A stretch of DNA of 64,000 bases from JAMXLO01 sp963819855 (GTDB taxonomy: Bacteria > Pseudomonadota > Alphaproteobacteria > Acetobacterales > Acetobacteraceae), in NCBI GenBank assembly GCA_963819855.1, contig CAWFYC010000020.1, positions 442,950 through 506,949 of the forward strand, in the 5' to 3' direction. The notes beneath the pieces are model-generated. The model searched no databases. It was given only the letters and a program-made list of their open reading frames with translations, and was not told where the DNA came from. A program made the position numbers and the translations under genes. Of the stretch, positions 17,776 to 26,343 are shown piece by piece; the first letter of the stretch is position 1, and the number at the start of each line of letters is the position of its first letter.

Positions 17776-18681
17776 TCAGCTCACCATCACGATCAGCAGG
17801 ACGCCAGCTACCACCAGGACAAGCCCCGCGACGTCGCCGGGTCTCAACGTCTCTCTCAGATAGAAACGGCTGAACAGCAGGGTGAACACGATTTCCACCT
17901 GGCCGACCGAACGGACCAGTCCGATCGGAGCGATCGCGAAGGCGGTGAACCAGCAGGCGGAACCCATGGCCGATAGTGTGCCGACCCAGGCCGAACTTCT
18001 CCAGGTGGTGAACGCCTTGCGCAATTCCCGCGGTTCGCGCCAGGCCAGGAAGCTTCCTTGCATGAGGATCTGTAGTGTGTTGGTGACTACGAGCACCATC
18101 AGTGCGCGTACCAACAGGCTGGGGCCGTGCAACGCCTGATTCGCCAGCTTGATGAACACGGTGGTGAACGCGAACAGAAGTCCCGCACCGAGGCCGGCGA
18201 GCGCGGCGGGCTGCATCGTGGCGCGCGCGAGTTGCGCTGGCCGCATGCCTCTGCCGGCAAGCGACAGCGTCATCACGCCGGCAAGGCCGATGCAGATGCC
18301 GATCCAGGCAAGCGGGGCCAGCACCTCGTGAAGCACGATCAACGCCAGGATCGCGCTCTGTGCCGTCTCAGTCTTGGAATATGCCGTGCCGACGGCAAAA
18401 TTGCGGTAGCCGAACGACAGGATCAGCAGGTTGGTGGCGAGGATCTGCAGCAGCCCGCCGGCGGCGCAGTGGAACAGAAATGCCATGTTGGGCGCCGGGA
18501 TCGGCAGGCCGGTGACGAGCAGGGCGACGACGAACAACACCAACGCGGTTGGCGCGCCGTACAGGTACCGCACGTAGCCGGCACCGTTGACCGACAGCAG
18601 ATGGCGCAGCTTCTGCTGCATGGCGGTCCGCCAGCATTGGAACAATGCGGCGGACACGGTGATGGGAATCCACAGCGGCAT
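17776..18681 (-). CDS. EamA/DMT-family transporter
   Basis: Ten-helix drug/metabolite transporter of 301 residues with two EamA repeats (about 5-135 and 155-300); the second ends RSVGQVEIVFTLLFSRFYLRETLRPGDVAGLVLVVAGVLLI, a typical EamA close. Substrate unknown. Lies 60 bases downstream of the DUF35 gene on the same strand, so it could be the last gene of that transcript. Confidence 0.9.
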   Translation of the reverse strand: MPLWIPITVSAALFQCWRTAMQQKLRHLLSVNGAGYVRYLYGAPTALVLFVVALLVTGLPIPAPNMAFLFHCAAGGLLQILATNLLILSFGYRNFAVGTAYSKTETAQSAILALIVLHEVLAPLAWIGICIGLAGVMTLSLAGRGMRPAQLARATMQPAALAGLGAGLLFAFTTVFIKLANQALHGPSLLVRALMVLVVTNTLQILMQGSFLAWREPRELRKAFTTWRSSAWVGTLSAMGSACWFTAFAIAPIGLVRSVGQVEIVFTLLFSRFYLRETLRPGDVAGLVLVVAGVLLIVMVS

Positions 18682-18741
18682 GGCGCGGTGCTCCAGCGTC
18701 CGGTTGCAGCCGGAGCGGTCCGGCGACGTCGATGCGCGAGT

Positions 18742-19158
18742 CTAACTTGCCGGCACGAATACCGGCAACGTCACGCCGTCGGTCACCGGCTCGAAGTCCA
18801 CGCGCACCGGCAGGCCGGGGCGAAGCTCAGCGGGGTCGAGGCCGCGCAACTGCGCGTTCATCCGCACGCCTTCGTCGAGATCGACGGTGAGCAGCGTGTA
18901 AGGCAGGTCCGGCTTGAAGCCCGGATGGAACGCATGGTGCGTCGTGGTCCAGCTATGCAGGCGGCCGCGACCCGAAGCGTCGATCCACTCGACCCGCATC
19001 GAGTAGCAGGCATCGCAGACCGGGCGCGGATAGTGGCGCACCTTGCCGCAGTCGGCGCAGCGCTGCAGGCGAAGCCGGTGCGCCTTCAGGCCATCCCAAT
19101 AAGGCTGCGTGTCCGGGGTCGGCTGCGGCAGCAGCCTGGTGTAGTCCGACACGATCAC
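18742..19158 (-). CDS. Zn-ribbon OB-fold (DUF35) acyl-CoA-associated protein
   Basis: The 138-residue protein has an N-terminal rubredoxin-like zinc ribbon (RCADCGKVRHYPRPVCDACYS, four Cys) followed by an OB-fold (about 65-135). Such DUF35 proteins bind acyl-CoA and form stable complexes with thiolase-superfamily partners. The ATG overlaps the stop of the thiolase-like gene by 4 bases, the standard arrangement for an obligate partner. Confidence 0.92.
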   Translation of the reverse strand: MIVSDYTRLLPQPTPDTQPYWDGLKAHRLRLQRCADCGKVRHYPRPVCDACYSMRVEWIDASGRGRLHSWTTTHHAFHPGFKPDLPYTLLTVDLDEGVRMNAQLRGLDPAELRPGLPVRVDFEPVTDGVTLPVFVPAS

Positions 19159-20300
19159 GCCCTCCGCATGATGGCGAGCGCGCCGTCACCCATGTCGCCG
19201 TAGCCGGTGACCAGGCCGATCTCCGCATCAGGCACCTGCGCCGCAGCCTCGCCGCGCAACTGGCGGGTCAGTTCGACGATATGGTTCATCCCCGCCATGT
19301 GCGCCTGCGACAGCAGCCCGCCATGCGTGTTCACCGGCAGTCGTCCGCCGAGGCCGATCGCGCCGTCCTGCACGAAGCCGCCGCCCTCGCCCTTCTCGCA
19401 GAAGCCGAGATCCTCGATCTGGCACAGCACGATGTAGGTGAAGCAGTCGTAGATCTCGGCCACGTCGATGTCGTCGCGGGTGACGCCAGCCATGGCGAAT
19501 GCCTTCGGCGCCGCCTTGGCCAGCCCGAGCGTGGTGAGGTCGGGCCGCTGGGTGATCGCGCTCGGCGAATCCGGATGACCTTCGGCCGCGCCCATCACGA
19601 TGACCGGTTTCTGCCTCATGTCGCGCGCACGCTCGGCGGCGCTGATCACCACCGCCGCGCCGCCGTCACTCTCCAGCGAGCAGTCGAGCAGGCGCAGCGG
19701 ATCGGAGATCATGCGCGAGGCCTGATGGTCGTCGACGGTGATCGGATTGCGCATCGTCGCGTTCGGGTTGAGCGAGGCGTGACGCCGCGTGTTGACCGCG
19801 ATCTCGGCGAACTGGCGGGAGGTGGTGCCGTAAAGTTCCATGTGGCGGCGCGCCATCACCGCGTATAGCTGCGCCGGCGCAATGGCGCCGGACGGCATCT
19901 CGAACTCGCTGATCAGGCGGAACTGCGGCATTTGCTGCACGCGCGTGCCGATGCGGCCGCCGGAGTAACCGGTGCGGCCAAGCGACAGCAGCACATGGTT
20001 GCAGATGCCGGCGCCGATCGCGGCGATGGCACACTGGATCGAGGCGACGGCGCTGGCGCCGCCCATCGGCGTTGTGGCGGAAAACCGTAGGTCGGGAATG
20101 CCGAAATTGGTGATGAAGTCTTCGGCCACGGCGCCGTGGCCATACGGGATGACGCCGTCAATGTCGGTCGGTTTGAGGCCGGCGTCCTCGATCGCGCGCA
20201 GTGATGCTTCGAGCTGCAGGGACAGCGGCGTGCGGTCGGTGCCACGCATGTATTGCGTCTCGCCGACACCAGTGACAGCTCCTACCTCGCGCAGGGACAT
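19155..20300 (-). CDS. Thiolase-superfamily protein (non-classical, DUF35 partner)
   Basis: The 381-residue protein has the thiolase fold pattern with the C-terminal NTHGGLLSQAHMAGMNHIVE segment and EIYDCFTYIVLCQIEDLGF. The N-terminal nucleophile position, normally a Cys, reads in SATTPMGGASAVAS without a Cys, so it probably does not perform the classical Claisen reaction. Related proteins paired with DUF35 (SCP2-like thiolases, Ltp2/ChsH2-type aldolases) act on acyl-CoA side chains. ATG 20300 has GGAGAG upstream; the longer frame runs into the 20325-20403 palindrome and is rejected. Confidence 0.88.
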   Translation of the reverse strand: MSLREVGAVTGVGETQYMRGTDRTPLSLQLEASLRAIEDAGLKPTDIDGVIPYGHGAVAEDFITNFGIPDLRFSATTPMGGASAVASIQCAIAAIGAGICNHVLLSLGRTGYSGGRIGTRVQQMPQFRLISEFEMPSGAIAPAQLYAVMARRHMELYGTTSRQFAEIAVNTRRHASLNPNATMRNPITVDDHQASRMISDPLRLLDCSLESDGGAAVVISAAERARDMRQKPVIVMGAAEGHPDSPSAITQRPDLTTLGLAKAAPKAFAMAGVTRDDIDVAEIYDCFTYIVLCQIEDLGFCEKGEGGGFVQDGAIGLGGRLPVNTHGGLLSQAHMAGMNHIVELTRQLRGEAAAQVPDAEIGLVTGYGDMGDGALAIMRRA

Positions 20301-20324
20301 GGGCGCTCTCCGTTCATTCTGGTT

Positions 20325-20403
20325 GATGGGTTTCGCTGGCGCTCTACCCATCCTACGACGGTAAAATGGTTGTAGGATGGGTAGAGCGCCAGCGAAACCC
20401 ATC
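20325..20403. repeat. Long intergenic palindrome, copy 1
   Basis: Perfect inverted repeat: a 32-base arm 20325-20356 beginning GATGGGTTTCGCTGG and its exact complement at 20372-20403, separated by 15 bases. Same family as 23203-23282, 44147-44230 and 63889-63962. Here it sits between two genes on the same strand (downstream of the pseudouridine synthase start-to-stop, upstream of the thiolase-like gene is to the left), so it can form a very stable RNA hairpin in a read-through transcript. Confidence 0.95.
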
Positions 20404-20440
20404 ATCACGGCGCGATCCCATCATCCGTGGCCTGCGCAGG

Positions 20441-21082
20441 TCACGCAGCGTCGTAGCCGCACCGCAACAAAGATACGCGCATGTGTTCAGGTGCCGGCGC
20501 GGTGGCTGCAATGACAGGATCAAGATCGAGCACAATCGCGCGTGCCAGCAGATGCAGCCGGCCGGCGCCAACTCCGTAGATCGTATCGCCCAGCACAGGG
20601 CAGCCAAGCATGGCGCAGTGAACGCGCACCTGATGCGTCCGGCCGGTGCGCGGCGAAAGTTCCAGCCACGCGAGGTCGCCTGAGCGCCCGAGCACGCGCC
20701 AATCGGTGACGGCGGTCTTGCCGCCGGGATCGACCGACATGTGCCAGCCGACCCTGGTGCTGCGTCGAGCAAGTGGAGCATCGATGGTGCCGCACGCCGT
20801 GGACGGAGCGCCGCGCACGATTGCCCAGTAGGTCTTGTGCGCCCGGCCAGCCGCGAACTCGGCCTGCGCGGCAAGCAGCGCCGTTCGGCGCAATGCGACG
20901 ACCAGACAGCCCGACGTGTCGGTATCCAACCGGTGCACCAGCCACGGCCCCTCCTTGCGCCGCGTCAGCAACGGAAAGAAGTCCTCCACGCTTGGCCCGC
21001 CGCGCGGCCCAGGGTGCGCCGGCAGACCGGCGGGCTTGTCCAGCACTACGTATCGTTCGTCCCTGAACAGGATCGGCGGCAT
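20441..21082 (-). CDS. RluA-family RNA pseudouridine synthase
   Basis: Converts uridine to pseudouridine in structured RNA. The 213-residue protein has the RluA catalytic motif HRLDTDTSG (catalytic Asp in HRLDxxTSG) near residue 50 and the downstream SPRTGRTHQVRVHCAMLGCPVLGDTIYG. No N-terminal S4 domain is present, so it resembles the short RluA/TruC-type enzymes; the RNA target is unknown. Divergent from the 2-hydroxyacid dehydrogenase. Confidence 0.93.
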   Translation of the reverse strand: MPPILFRDERYVVLDKPAGLPAHPGPRGGPSVEDFFPLLTRRKEGPWLVHRLDTDTSGCLVVALRRTALLAAQAEFAAGRAHKTYWAIVRGAPSTACGTIDAPLARRSTRVGWHMSVDPGGKTAVTDWRVLGRSGDLAWLELSPRTGRTHQVRVHCAMLGCPVLGDTIYGVGAGRLHLLARAIVLDLDPVIAATAPAPEHMRVSLLRCGYDAA

Positions 21083-21139
21083 CGCGGCTCACTGCCGGAA
21101 TTTGTCCGCGATGGCAAAGCCGTGGCAGGCTGCTTGCAA

Positions 21140-22120
21140 ATGCGCATCCACATCCAGAACCCGGTCGACGACCCGCTGTTTCTGTTCTCCCATGACATGT
21201 GGGATACGGCGGTGACGCGCGCACCCGATGTCGGCACCGGCCACGACGTCACGATCGGCGACAGCGATGCCGACTTCGCCGCCGGCATCGCCGAGGCGGA
21301 GGCGCTGATCACCGACGTCGATGTGGTGGCGGCGAAGCTCCCCTGTTCTGCCCCTCGGCTCAAGCTGCTGATGATCACCAGCGCGGGCCTCGACCGGCTT
21401 GCGCCGTTCGACTGGGTGCCGCAGGGAGCCGCACTGTTGAACAATGCGGGCATCCACGCGGCGAAGGCCGGCGAGTTCGCCATCATGTCGATACTGATGC
21501 TGGCGAACCACGTACCGGAGATGGTGACGCATCAGCGAGCCGGGCGCTGGCAGAAGGTGTGGGGCGCCGTGCTGGAGGGGCGTCGTGTCACCGTGGTGGG
21601 GCTTGGCTCACTCGGCGGCGCGGCGGCGATGCAGGCGGCGCGGTTCGGCATGCACGTTACGGGCGTGCGCGCGACGCCGATGCCGCATACGCACTCGGCC
21701 GAGGTGATCACCATCGCCGACCTCGATCGCGTGCTGCGACGGACCGAGTTCCTGGTGCTCGCCTGTCCGCTCACCGATGCGACCCGAGGGCTGATCGATC
21801 GCGCACGGCTGAACCTGCTGCCGCACGGCGCCGGCGTGGTGAACATCGGCCGCGGCGCGCTGATCGATCAGGATGCGCTGTGCGATCTGCTCGACGATGG
21901 CCACCTGTCGGGCGCGGTGCTCGACGTGTTCACGCCGGAACCGATCCCGCCCGGGCATCGCCTGTGGAGCACGCGCAACCTGATCGTCAGCCCGCACACC
22001 TCGGCCGATGATCCAAACACCTACAATGCGCGCAGCCTGGATCTGTTCTTCGACAACCTGCGTGCCTGGCACGGCGGCAACCCCATGCCAAACCTGTTCG
22101 ATCCGGCGCGTGGCTACTAA
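21140..22120 (+). CDS. D-isomer-specific 2-hydroxyacid dehydrogenase
   Basis: NAD(P)-dependent enzyme of 326 residues. Rossmann motif VVGLGSLGGAAAMQAARFGMHV; active-site Arg in NIGRGALIDQDAL; catalytic Glu in DVFTPEPIPPGHRLW; the usual His position reads SPHTSAD. The start at ATG 21140 (MRIHIQNP) is where similarity to the family begins; the frame extends upstream only as an antisense shadow of the pseudouridine synthase. Substrate unknown (glyoxylate/hydroxypyruvate-like enzymes are common relatives). Confidence 0.9.
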   Translation: MRIHIQNPVDDPLFLFSHDMWDTAVTRAPDVGTGHDVTIGDSDADFAAGIAEAEALITDVDVVAAKLPCSAPRLKLLMITSAGLDRLAPFDWVPQGAALLNNAGIHAAKAGEFAIMSILMLANHVPEMVTHQRAGRWQKVWGAVLEGRRVTVVGLGSLGGAAAMQAARFGMHVTGVRATPMPHTHSAEVITIADLDRVLRRTEFLVLACPLTDATRGLIDRARLNLLPHGAGVVNIGRGALIDQDALCDLLDDGHLSGAVLDVFTPEPIPPGHRLWSTRNLIVSPHTSADDPNTYNARSLDLFFDNLRAWHGGNPMPNLFDPARGY

Positions 22121-22151
22121 GGATACCGGCATTCAAGGGAGAACGACGACG

Positions 22152-23204
22152 ATGGAATTCGGCATGTTCCATGAGTTTCAGCGGGTGCCGGGGCAGACCG
22201 AGGAGGAGGCGTTCGCCGACTCCTTCGAGCAGGTTGACGCGGCCGAACGATACGGCCTCGACGTGATGTGGCTGGCCGAACTGCATACCGCACCGGAACG
22301 GTCGGTGCTGGCCTCGCCGCTGATGATCGCCACCGCGATCGCGGCGCGCACCAAGCGGATGAAGATCGGCACCGCGGTGCAGGTGCTGCCGTTGTGCCAT
22401 CCGCTGCAACTGGCCGAGGAGGCGGCGACGGTGGACCAGATCAGCCACGGCAGGCTGATCTTCGGGGTTGGACGCAGCGGCTTTCCACGGGTGTATCAGG
22501 CGTATGGCGTTTCGTATGCGGAAAGCCGCGAGCGGTTCGTCGAGGTGCTGGAGATCCTCAAGCGCGCCTGGACACAGGACAAGTTCAGCTTCGACGGCAA
22601 ATACTACCACTTCCACGATGTGTATCTGGTGCCGAAGCCCTATCAGAAGCCATATCCGGAAATCCGCGTCGCGGCGACCAGCCCGGACACCTATCCGGCC
22701 AACGGCGCACAGGGCAATCCGATCTTCTGTGCCACGCGGCTCGGCGATCTGTCAGAGCTGGGCCCAAACCTGAAGGCGTATCGCGAGGCGTGGTCGGCCG
22801 CCGGTCATCCGGGCGACGGCCAGATCTTCCTGCGGGTGCCGGTCTATGTCGCGTCGACCGAGGAGCGCGCCAGGTCCGAGCCGGAAGCGAGCGTGATGCA
22901 TTTCTACCGCTACCTCGGCGAACGCATCGAGGAGTCCGCCCGGCTGGAAGGTGCGCGCGCGATCGAGAACCGCGCCGCGCGCGGGCAGCGGCTACAGTCG
23001 ATCAACTATGACGAAGTGCTGGCCAGCAAGATCATCGTGGGTACGCCAGCGCAGGTGGTGGATCGGCTCGGCGCGCTGCGCGAGGAGCTGGGTCTGAGCG
23101 GCATCCTGGCCGAAATGAACTGCGGCAGTCAGATCCCGCACGAACAGGTGCTGACCTCGCTGCAACTGCTGTGCGAGGACGTGATCCCGAAGTTCAAGTC
23201 CTGA
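22152..23204 (+). CDS. Luciferase-like (LLM class) flavin-dependent monooxygenase
   Basis: TIM-barrel flavin enzyme of 350 residues starting MEFGMFHEFQRVPGQ. Typical elements: GLDVMWLAELHTAPERSVLASPL, GTAVQVLPLCHPLQLAEEAATVDQISHGRLIFGVGRSGFP. Uses reduced FMN or F420; substrate unknown. It lies 31 bases after the dehydrogenase on the same strand. Its TGA stop (23202-23204) lies inside the first arm of the palindrome at 23203, so the stop codon itself is part of the repeat. Confidence 0.93.
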   Translation: MEFGMFHEFQRVPGQTEEEAFADSFEQVDAAERYGLDVMWLAELHTAPERSVLASPLMIATAIAARTKRMKIGTAVQVLPLCHPLQLAEEAATVDQISHGRLIFGVGRSGFPRVYQAYGVSYAESRERFVEVLEILKRAWTQDKFSFDGKYYHFHDVYLVPKPYQKPYPEIRVAATSPDTYPANGAQGNPIFCATRLGDLSELGPNLKAYREAWSAAGHPGDGQIFLRVPVYVASTEERARSEPEASVMHFYRYLGERIEESARLEGARAIENRAARGQRLQSINYDEVLASKIIVGTPAQVVDRLGALREELGLSGILAEMNCGSQIPHEQVLTSLQLLCEDVIPKFKS

Positions 23205-23282
23205 TGGGTTTCGCTGCGCTCTACCCATCCTACGTCATGACAAACTGCCTTGTAGGATGGGTAGAGCGCAGCGAAACCCATC
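23203..23282. repeat. Long intergenic palindrome, copy 2
   Basis: Perfect 31-base inverted repeat: 23203-23233 (GATGGGTTTCGCTGCG...) and 23252-23282, loop 18 bases. Located between the 3' ends of two convergent genes, the luciferase-like monooxygenase and dnaN, where it could act as a bidirectional terminator or block read-through in both directions. Two bases of the stop codon of the left gene belong to it. Confidence 0.95.
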
Positions 23283-23297
23283 GCCACACAGCAACCA

Positions 23298-24422
23298 TCA
23301 CACCCGCATCGGCATCAGCACATACAGCGCGCTGGCATCCGCGGCATCGCGCACCACCGTCGGCGCCGAACCGTCCGCGAAGCGGAACTCGACGTCACCC
23401 TCGATCTGATCGGTGATGTCGTTCAGATAGCGCGCCTGGAAGCCGATCTCCAGCGGACCCGCCTCGTAGGTAACGTGATCGGAATCCAGCTCCTCGGTTG
23501 CCGTGCCCTGCTCGGGGCTCGCCGCCGACAGCACCAGCAGATCGCGCGCCAGCGACAGCTTCACCGGCCGCGACCGTTCGGCCGAGATCGCCGCCACCCG
23601 CCCGACCGCATCGGCGAAGTCCTTCTTGCCGACACGCAGCACCTTGTCATTGCCACGCGGGATCACCCGCTCGTACTCGGGGAACGTGCCGTCGATCAGC
23701 TTGCTGGTCAGCAACACCGCATCGGCGTGGAACTGAATGCGCGTGTCCGACAGTGCGACCTCGACGTTGCCGGTCACTTCGTCCAGCAGTTTGCGAAGTT
23801 CGTTCACCGTCTTGCGCGGGATGATCACGCCGGGCATCGACCCGGCGCCTTCCGGCAGCGGTTCTTCCACCCGGGCCAACCGATGGCCGTCCGTGGCGAC
23901 CGCGCGCAGCACCCGCGTGCCTTCGCTTTCCGCGGCGTGCACGTAGATGCCATTCAGGTAGTAGCGCGTCTCCTCGGTGCTGATCGCGAAGCGGGTGCGG
24001 TCGATCAGTCCCCGCAGCACCTGCGCCGGCAGGTTGAACTTGTGCGGCAGCGCACCCGCGGTCATCGAGGGAAAGTCCTCGGTCGGCAGCACCACCAGGC
24101 TGGTCGAGTACCGCCCCGCGCGCAGCGCAAGCTGTGCGTCGCCACCGGGATGATCGAGCTCCACCTCGGCGCCATCGGGCAGCTTGCGGACGATCTCATA
24201 CAGCGTCGCGGCCGGCGCGGTGCAGGAGCCATTGCGGGTGGTGCTGGCCGGCACGTCCTCGACGATGGCGATCTCCATGTCGGTGGCGGTCAGCGTCAGT
24301 TTGCCGTCGCGCACGGCGAGCATCACGTTGGCCAGAATCGGGATGGTGTTGCGGCGCTCCACCACGCTCTGCACGTGGGCCAGCGCCTTCAGCAGGGTGG
24401 CCCGGTCGGCCTTCAGCTTCAT
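23298..24422 (-). CDS. dnaN: DNA polymerase III beta subunit (sliding clamp)
   Basis: Ring-shaped processivity clamp for DNA polymerase III, 374 residues, the standard length. Starts MKLKADRATLLKALAHVQSVVERRNTIPILANVML, typical of DnaN, and ends in LMPMRV, matching the conserved C-terminal MPMRL/V. ATG 24422 is chosen over 24437 because GGAGG stands just before it. It follows dnaA by 124 bases on the same strand. recF does not follow; the next gene is a convergent oxidoreductase. Confidence 0.97.
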   Translation of the reverse strand: MKLKADRATLLKALAHVQSVVERRNTIPILANVMLAVRDGKLTLTATDMEIAIVEDVPASTTRNGSCTAPAATLYEIVRKLPDGAEVELDHPGGDAQLALRAGRYSTSLVVLPTEDFPSMTAGALPHKFNLPAQVLRGLIDRTRFAISTEETRYYLNGIYVHAAESEGTRVLRAVATDGHRLARVEEPLPEGAGSMPGVIIPRKTVNELRKLLDEVTGNVEVALSDTRIQFHADAVLLTSKLIDGTFPEYERVIPRGNDKVLRVGKKDFADAVGRVAAISAERSRPVKLSLARDLLVLSAASPEQGTATEELDSDHVTYEAGPLEIGFQARYLNDITDQIEGDVEFRFADGSAPTVVRDAADASALYVLMPMRV

Positions 24423-24546
24423 GGCCTCCATCCTCAAAGGGCCGGGTTACAGGGGCGCCCAGGCGAATCCGTGCGCCGCACTGTAGCAATGACGCGGTCC
24501 GGCGGGGAAGGCCGGTCGCGCTACGGCCCTGACGGCAGCCCGCGGC

Positions 24547-25974
24547 TCAGGATTCCAGCAACCGCCGCAGCAGCTCCACGTCCTCGGCGAAGCCGGCATC
24601 GCGGCTCATCAGCTCGCCGACCCGCGAGACGGCGTGCATCACCGTGGTGTGGTCGCGGTTGCCGAACCTCCGGCCGATCTCCGGCAGGCTGCGCTGGGTG
24701 AGCTGCTTGGCGAGGTACATCGCGACCTGGCGCGGTCTGGCCACCGCCCGCGCGCGCCGTGCCGACGACATGTCGGTCAGCCGCATCGAAAAGTGCTCGG
24801 CGACACGCTTCTGGATCTCCTCGATCGTCACCCGGCGGTCGTGTGCCTTCAGGACGTCGTGCAGCACCTCCTGCGTGGCCTCCAGCGTGACCGGACGACC
24901 GAACAGGTTGGCGTGTGCGACCAGCCGGTTCAGCGCACCCTCCAGCTCGCGCACGTTGCTGGTGATCTTGTGCGCCAGGAAATCCAGCACCTTGGCCGGC
25001 ACTGCCACGCCGGCGCGCGCGGCCTTCGCCTCCAGGATCGAGATGCGCAGCTCGAACGTGGTGGCATGCAGATCGGCCACCATGCCGTAGCCAAGCCTGG
25101 TGCGCAGCCGGTCGTCGAGCCCCGACAGATCCGACGGCGACTTGTCGGCCGACACCACGATCTGCTTGCCGACATCCACCAGCGCATTGAATGTATGGAA
25201 GAACTCTTCCTGCGTGTTGTCCTTGCCGATCAGGAACTGCAGGTCGTCGATCATCAGCACGTCGACGCTGCGCAGTTGCTCCTTGAACTGCATGGTGGAC
25301 TGGCTGCGGATCGCGGCGATGAAGCGGTACATGAACTTCTCGGCCGACATGTAGGTGACCGAGACCGGACGGCCGACGCCGGTGTTGCCGCGCGCCACCA
25401 GTTCCCAGGCGATCGCGTGCATCAGATGCGTCTTGCCGAGACCGACGCCGCCGTAGAGGAACAATGGATTGAAACCTGCGCTGGATGGCTGCTCGGCGAC
25501 CCGGCGCGCGCAGGCGTACGCGAACTCGTTGGGTTTGCCGACCACGAAGGCCTCGAAGGTGAAGCGGGGATCGATCGTCAATTCAGGGCGCTGATCCATC
25601 CGTTCCTCGAGCTTCGGGACCACGGGAGGTGGTTCTGCTGTGGTCGCGAGGCTCTCGGCCAATCCGGACCTGGGCGTCACGCCACCGCCCACCCGAATAT
25701 CGACCCGGCGCACCGCCGGATTCTCCTCGTGCCACAGCGAATTCAGTCTGTCGCCGTATCGGCTGCGTACCCAGTCGCACAGAAAGCGCGTCGGCAATAG
25801 CACGGTGATCTCATCGCCGTCGATGCCGGCGAGGGTCATCTGCCGCAGCCAGTTGCGATATTCGAGTTCGCCGACCTCGCCCTGCAGTCGGCCACGGATG
25901 CGCGACCATTGCGGCGGCAATTGCGAGATGTCCACGATCCGCTGTTCAATTGTCGTGGACAAATCGTGTTCCAT
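24547..25974 (-). CDS. dnaA: Chromosomal replication initiator DnaA
   Basis: AAA+ initiator that binds DnaA boxes and melts the origin. 475 residues: domain I about 18-90 (WLRQMTLAGIDGDEITVLLPTRFLCDWV), linker, AAA+ domain from about 135 with Walker A GGVGLGKT at 175-182 and Walker B VLMIDDLQFLIGKD, and the C-terminal DNA-binding domain with RFGNRDHTTVMHAV. The ATG at 25974 has GGGGAG upstream. Upstream lies a 370-base spacer with a DnaA box and a candidate promoter. Confidence 0.98.
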   Translation of the reverse strand: MEHDLSTTIEQRIVDISQLPPQWSRIRGRLQGEVGELEYRNWLRQMTLAGIDGDEITVLLPTRFLCDWVRSRYGDRLNSLWHEENPAVRRVDIRVGGGVTPRSGLAESLATTAEPPPVVPKLEERMDQRPELTIDPRFTFEAFVVGKPNEFAYACARRVAEQPSSAGFNPLFLYGGVGLGKTHLMHAIAWELVARGNTGVGRPVSVTYMSAEKFMYRFIAAIRSQSTMQFKEQLRSVDVLMIDDLQFLIGKDNTQEEFFHTFNALVDVGKQIVVSADKSPSDLSGLDDRLRTRLGYGMVADLHATTFELRISILEAKAARAGVAVPAKVLDFLAHKITSNVRELEGALNRLVAHANLFGRPVTLEATQEVLHDVLKAHDRRVTIEEIQKRVAEHFSMRLTDMSSARRARAVARPRQVAMYLAKQLTQRSLPEIGRRFGNRDHTTVMHAVSRVGELMSRDAGFAEDVELLRRLLES

Positions 25975-26122
25975 GCAATCGCTCCCCGACGCGACGAACC
26001 GAGCCCCACCACGACGGTCTTTTTTCGCCGCCGCTCACACAAGACGCTTGCCGCCGGTCCCGACGGACGGCCGATAGATCGAGAGATCGGCCAATCACCG
26101 GTCGGCGACTAGCCCAGAAATG

Positions 26123-26150
26123 ATTATGTCACGCTCACATACACTGGCAA
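26123..26150 (-). promoter_or_regulatory. Candidate dnaA promoter
   Basis: On the minus strand, TTGCCA (26150-26145) and CATAAT (26128-26123) are separated by 16 bases, a good sigma70-type match, giving a start near 26116 and a leader of about 140 bases before dnaA. The DnaA box at 26208-26216 lies 58 bases upstream of the -35, consistent with autoregulation. Inferred from pattern only. Confidence 0.45.
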
Positions 26151-26207
26151 CGGGAATCTGAATGCCGAAGCAGCGATAAAGTAAAACGCAACAAGATTGC
26201 CGGGTAC

Positions 26208-26216
26208 TGTGGATAA
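26208..26216 (-). promoter_or_regulatory. DnaA box
   Basis: TGTGGATAA on the plus strand, i.e. TTATCCACA on the minus strand: the exact consensus R-type DnaA box. Lies in the A+T-richer part of the dnaA-rpsT spacer. Confidence 0.75.
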
Positions 26217-26306
26217 TACTGTGGGTGCATGAAGTATAAATGCTTCCTGCACCTTGGGGTTCTCGTTGCGGTTGCAGAGCAACCTTGCGACGATCCATTA
26301 TCGGCG

Positions 26307-26343
26307 GCGCTGCCGATCCGGTCAACCGGACCGGCGGCAGCGC
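26307..26343 (-). terminator. Hairpin just after rpsT
   Basis: Starting at the base after the rpsT stop, the minus strand can fold GCGCT(GCC)GCCGGTCCGG-TTGA-CCGGATCGGCAGCGC: a 15-pair stem with a 3-base bulge and a four-base loop. No T-run follows, so it is either a factor-assisted terminator or an mRNA 3' stabiliser. It separates rpsT from the dnaA leader. Confidence 0.5.

Larger units (their letters stand above)
25975..26343. other. Candidate chromosomal origin region (dnaA-rpsT spacer)
   Basis: Non-coding spacer of 369 bases, distinctly richer in A+T than its surroundings between about 26115 and 26245. It contains one perfect DnaA box (TGTGGATAA, 26208-26216) and, 13 bases on, a partial repeat of the same core (ACTGTGGGTG). 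Position next to dnaA fits an origin or a DnaA-autoregulated promoter. Only one full box was found, so origin function is not proven; in some alphaproteobacteria the origin lies elsewhere. Confidence 0.5.

Noticed and set aside
20301..20408. N-terminal extension of the thiolase-like gene (MMMGFAGALPIL...)
   Set aside because: The extension is the translated palindrome; the real start with a ribosome site is at 20300.
23171..23416. Open frame with the peptide GWVERSETHRH
   Set aside because: Translation of the intergenic palindrome, a familiar spurious product.
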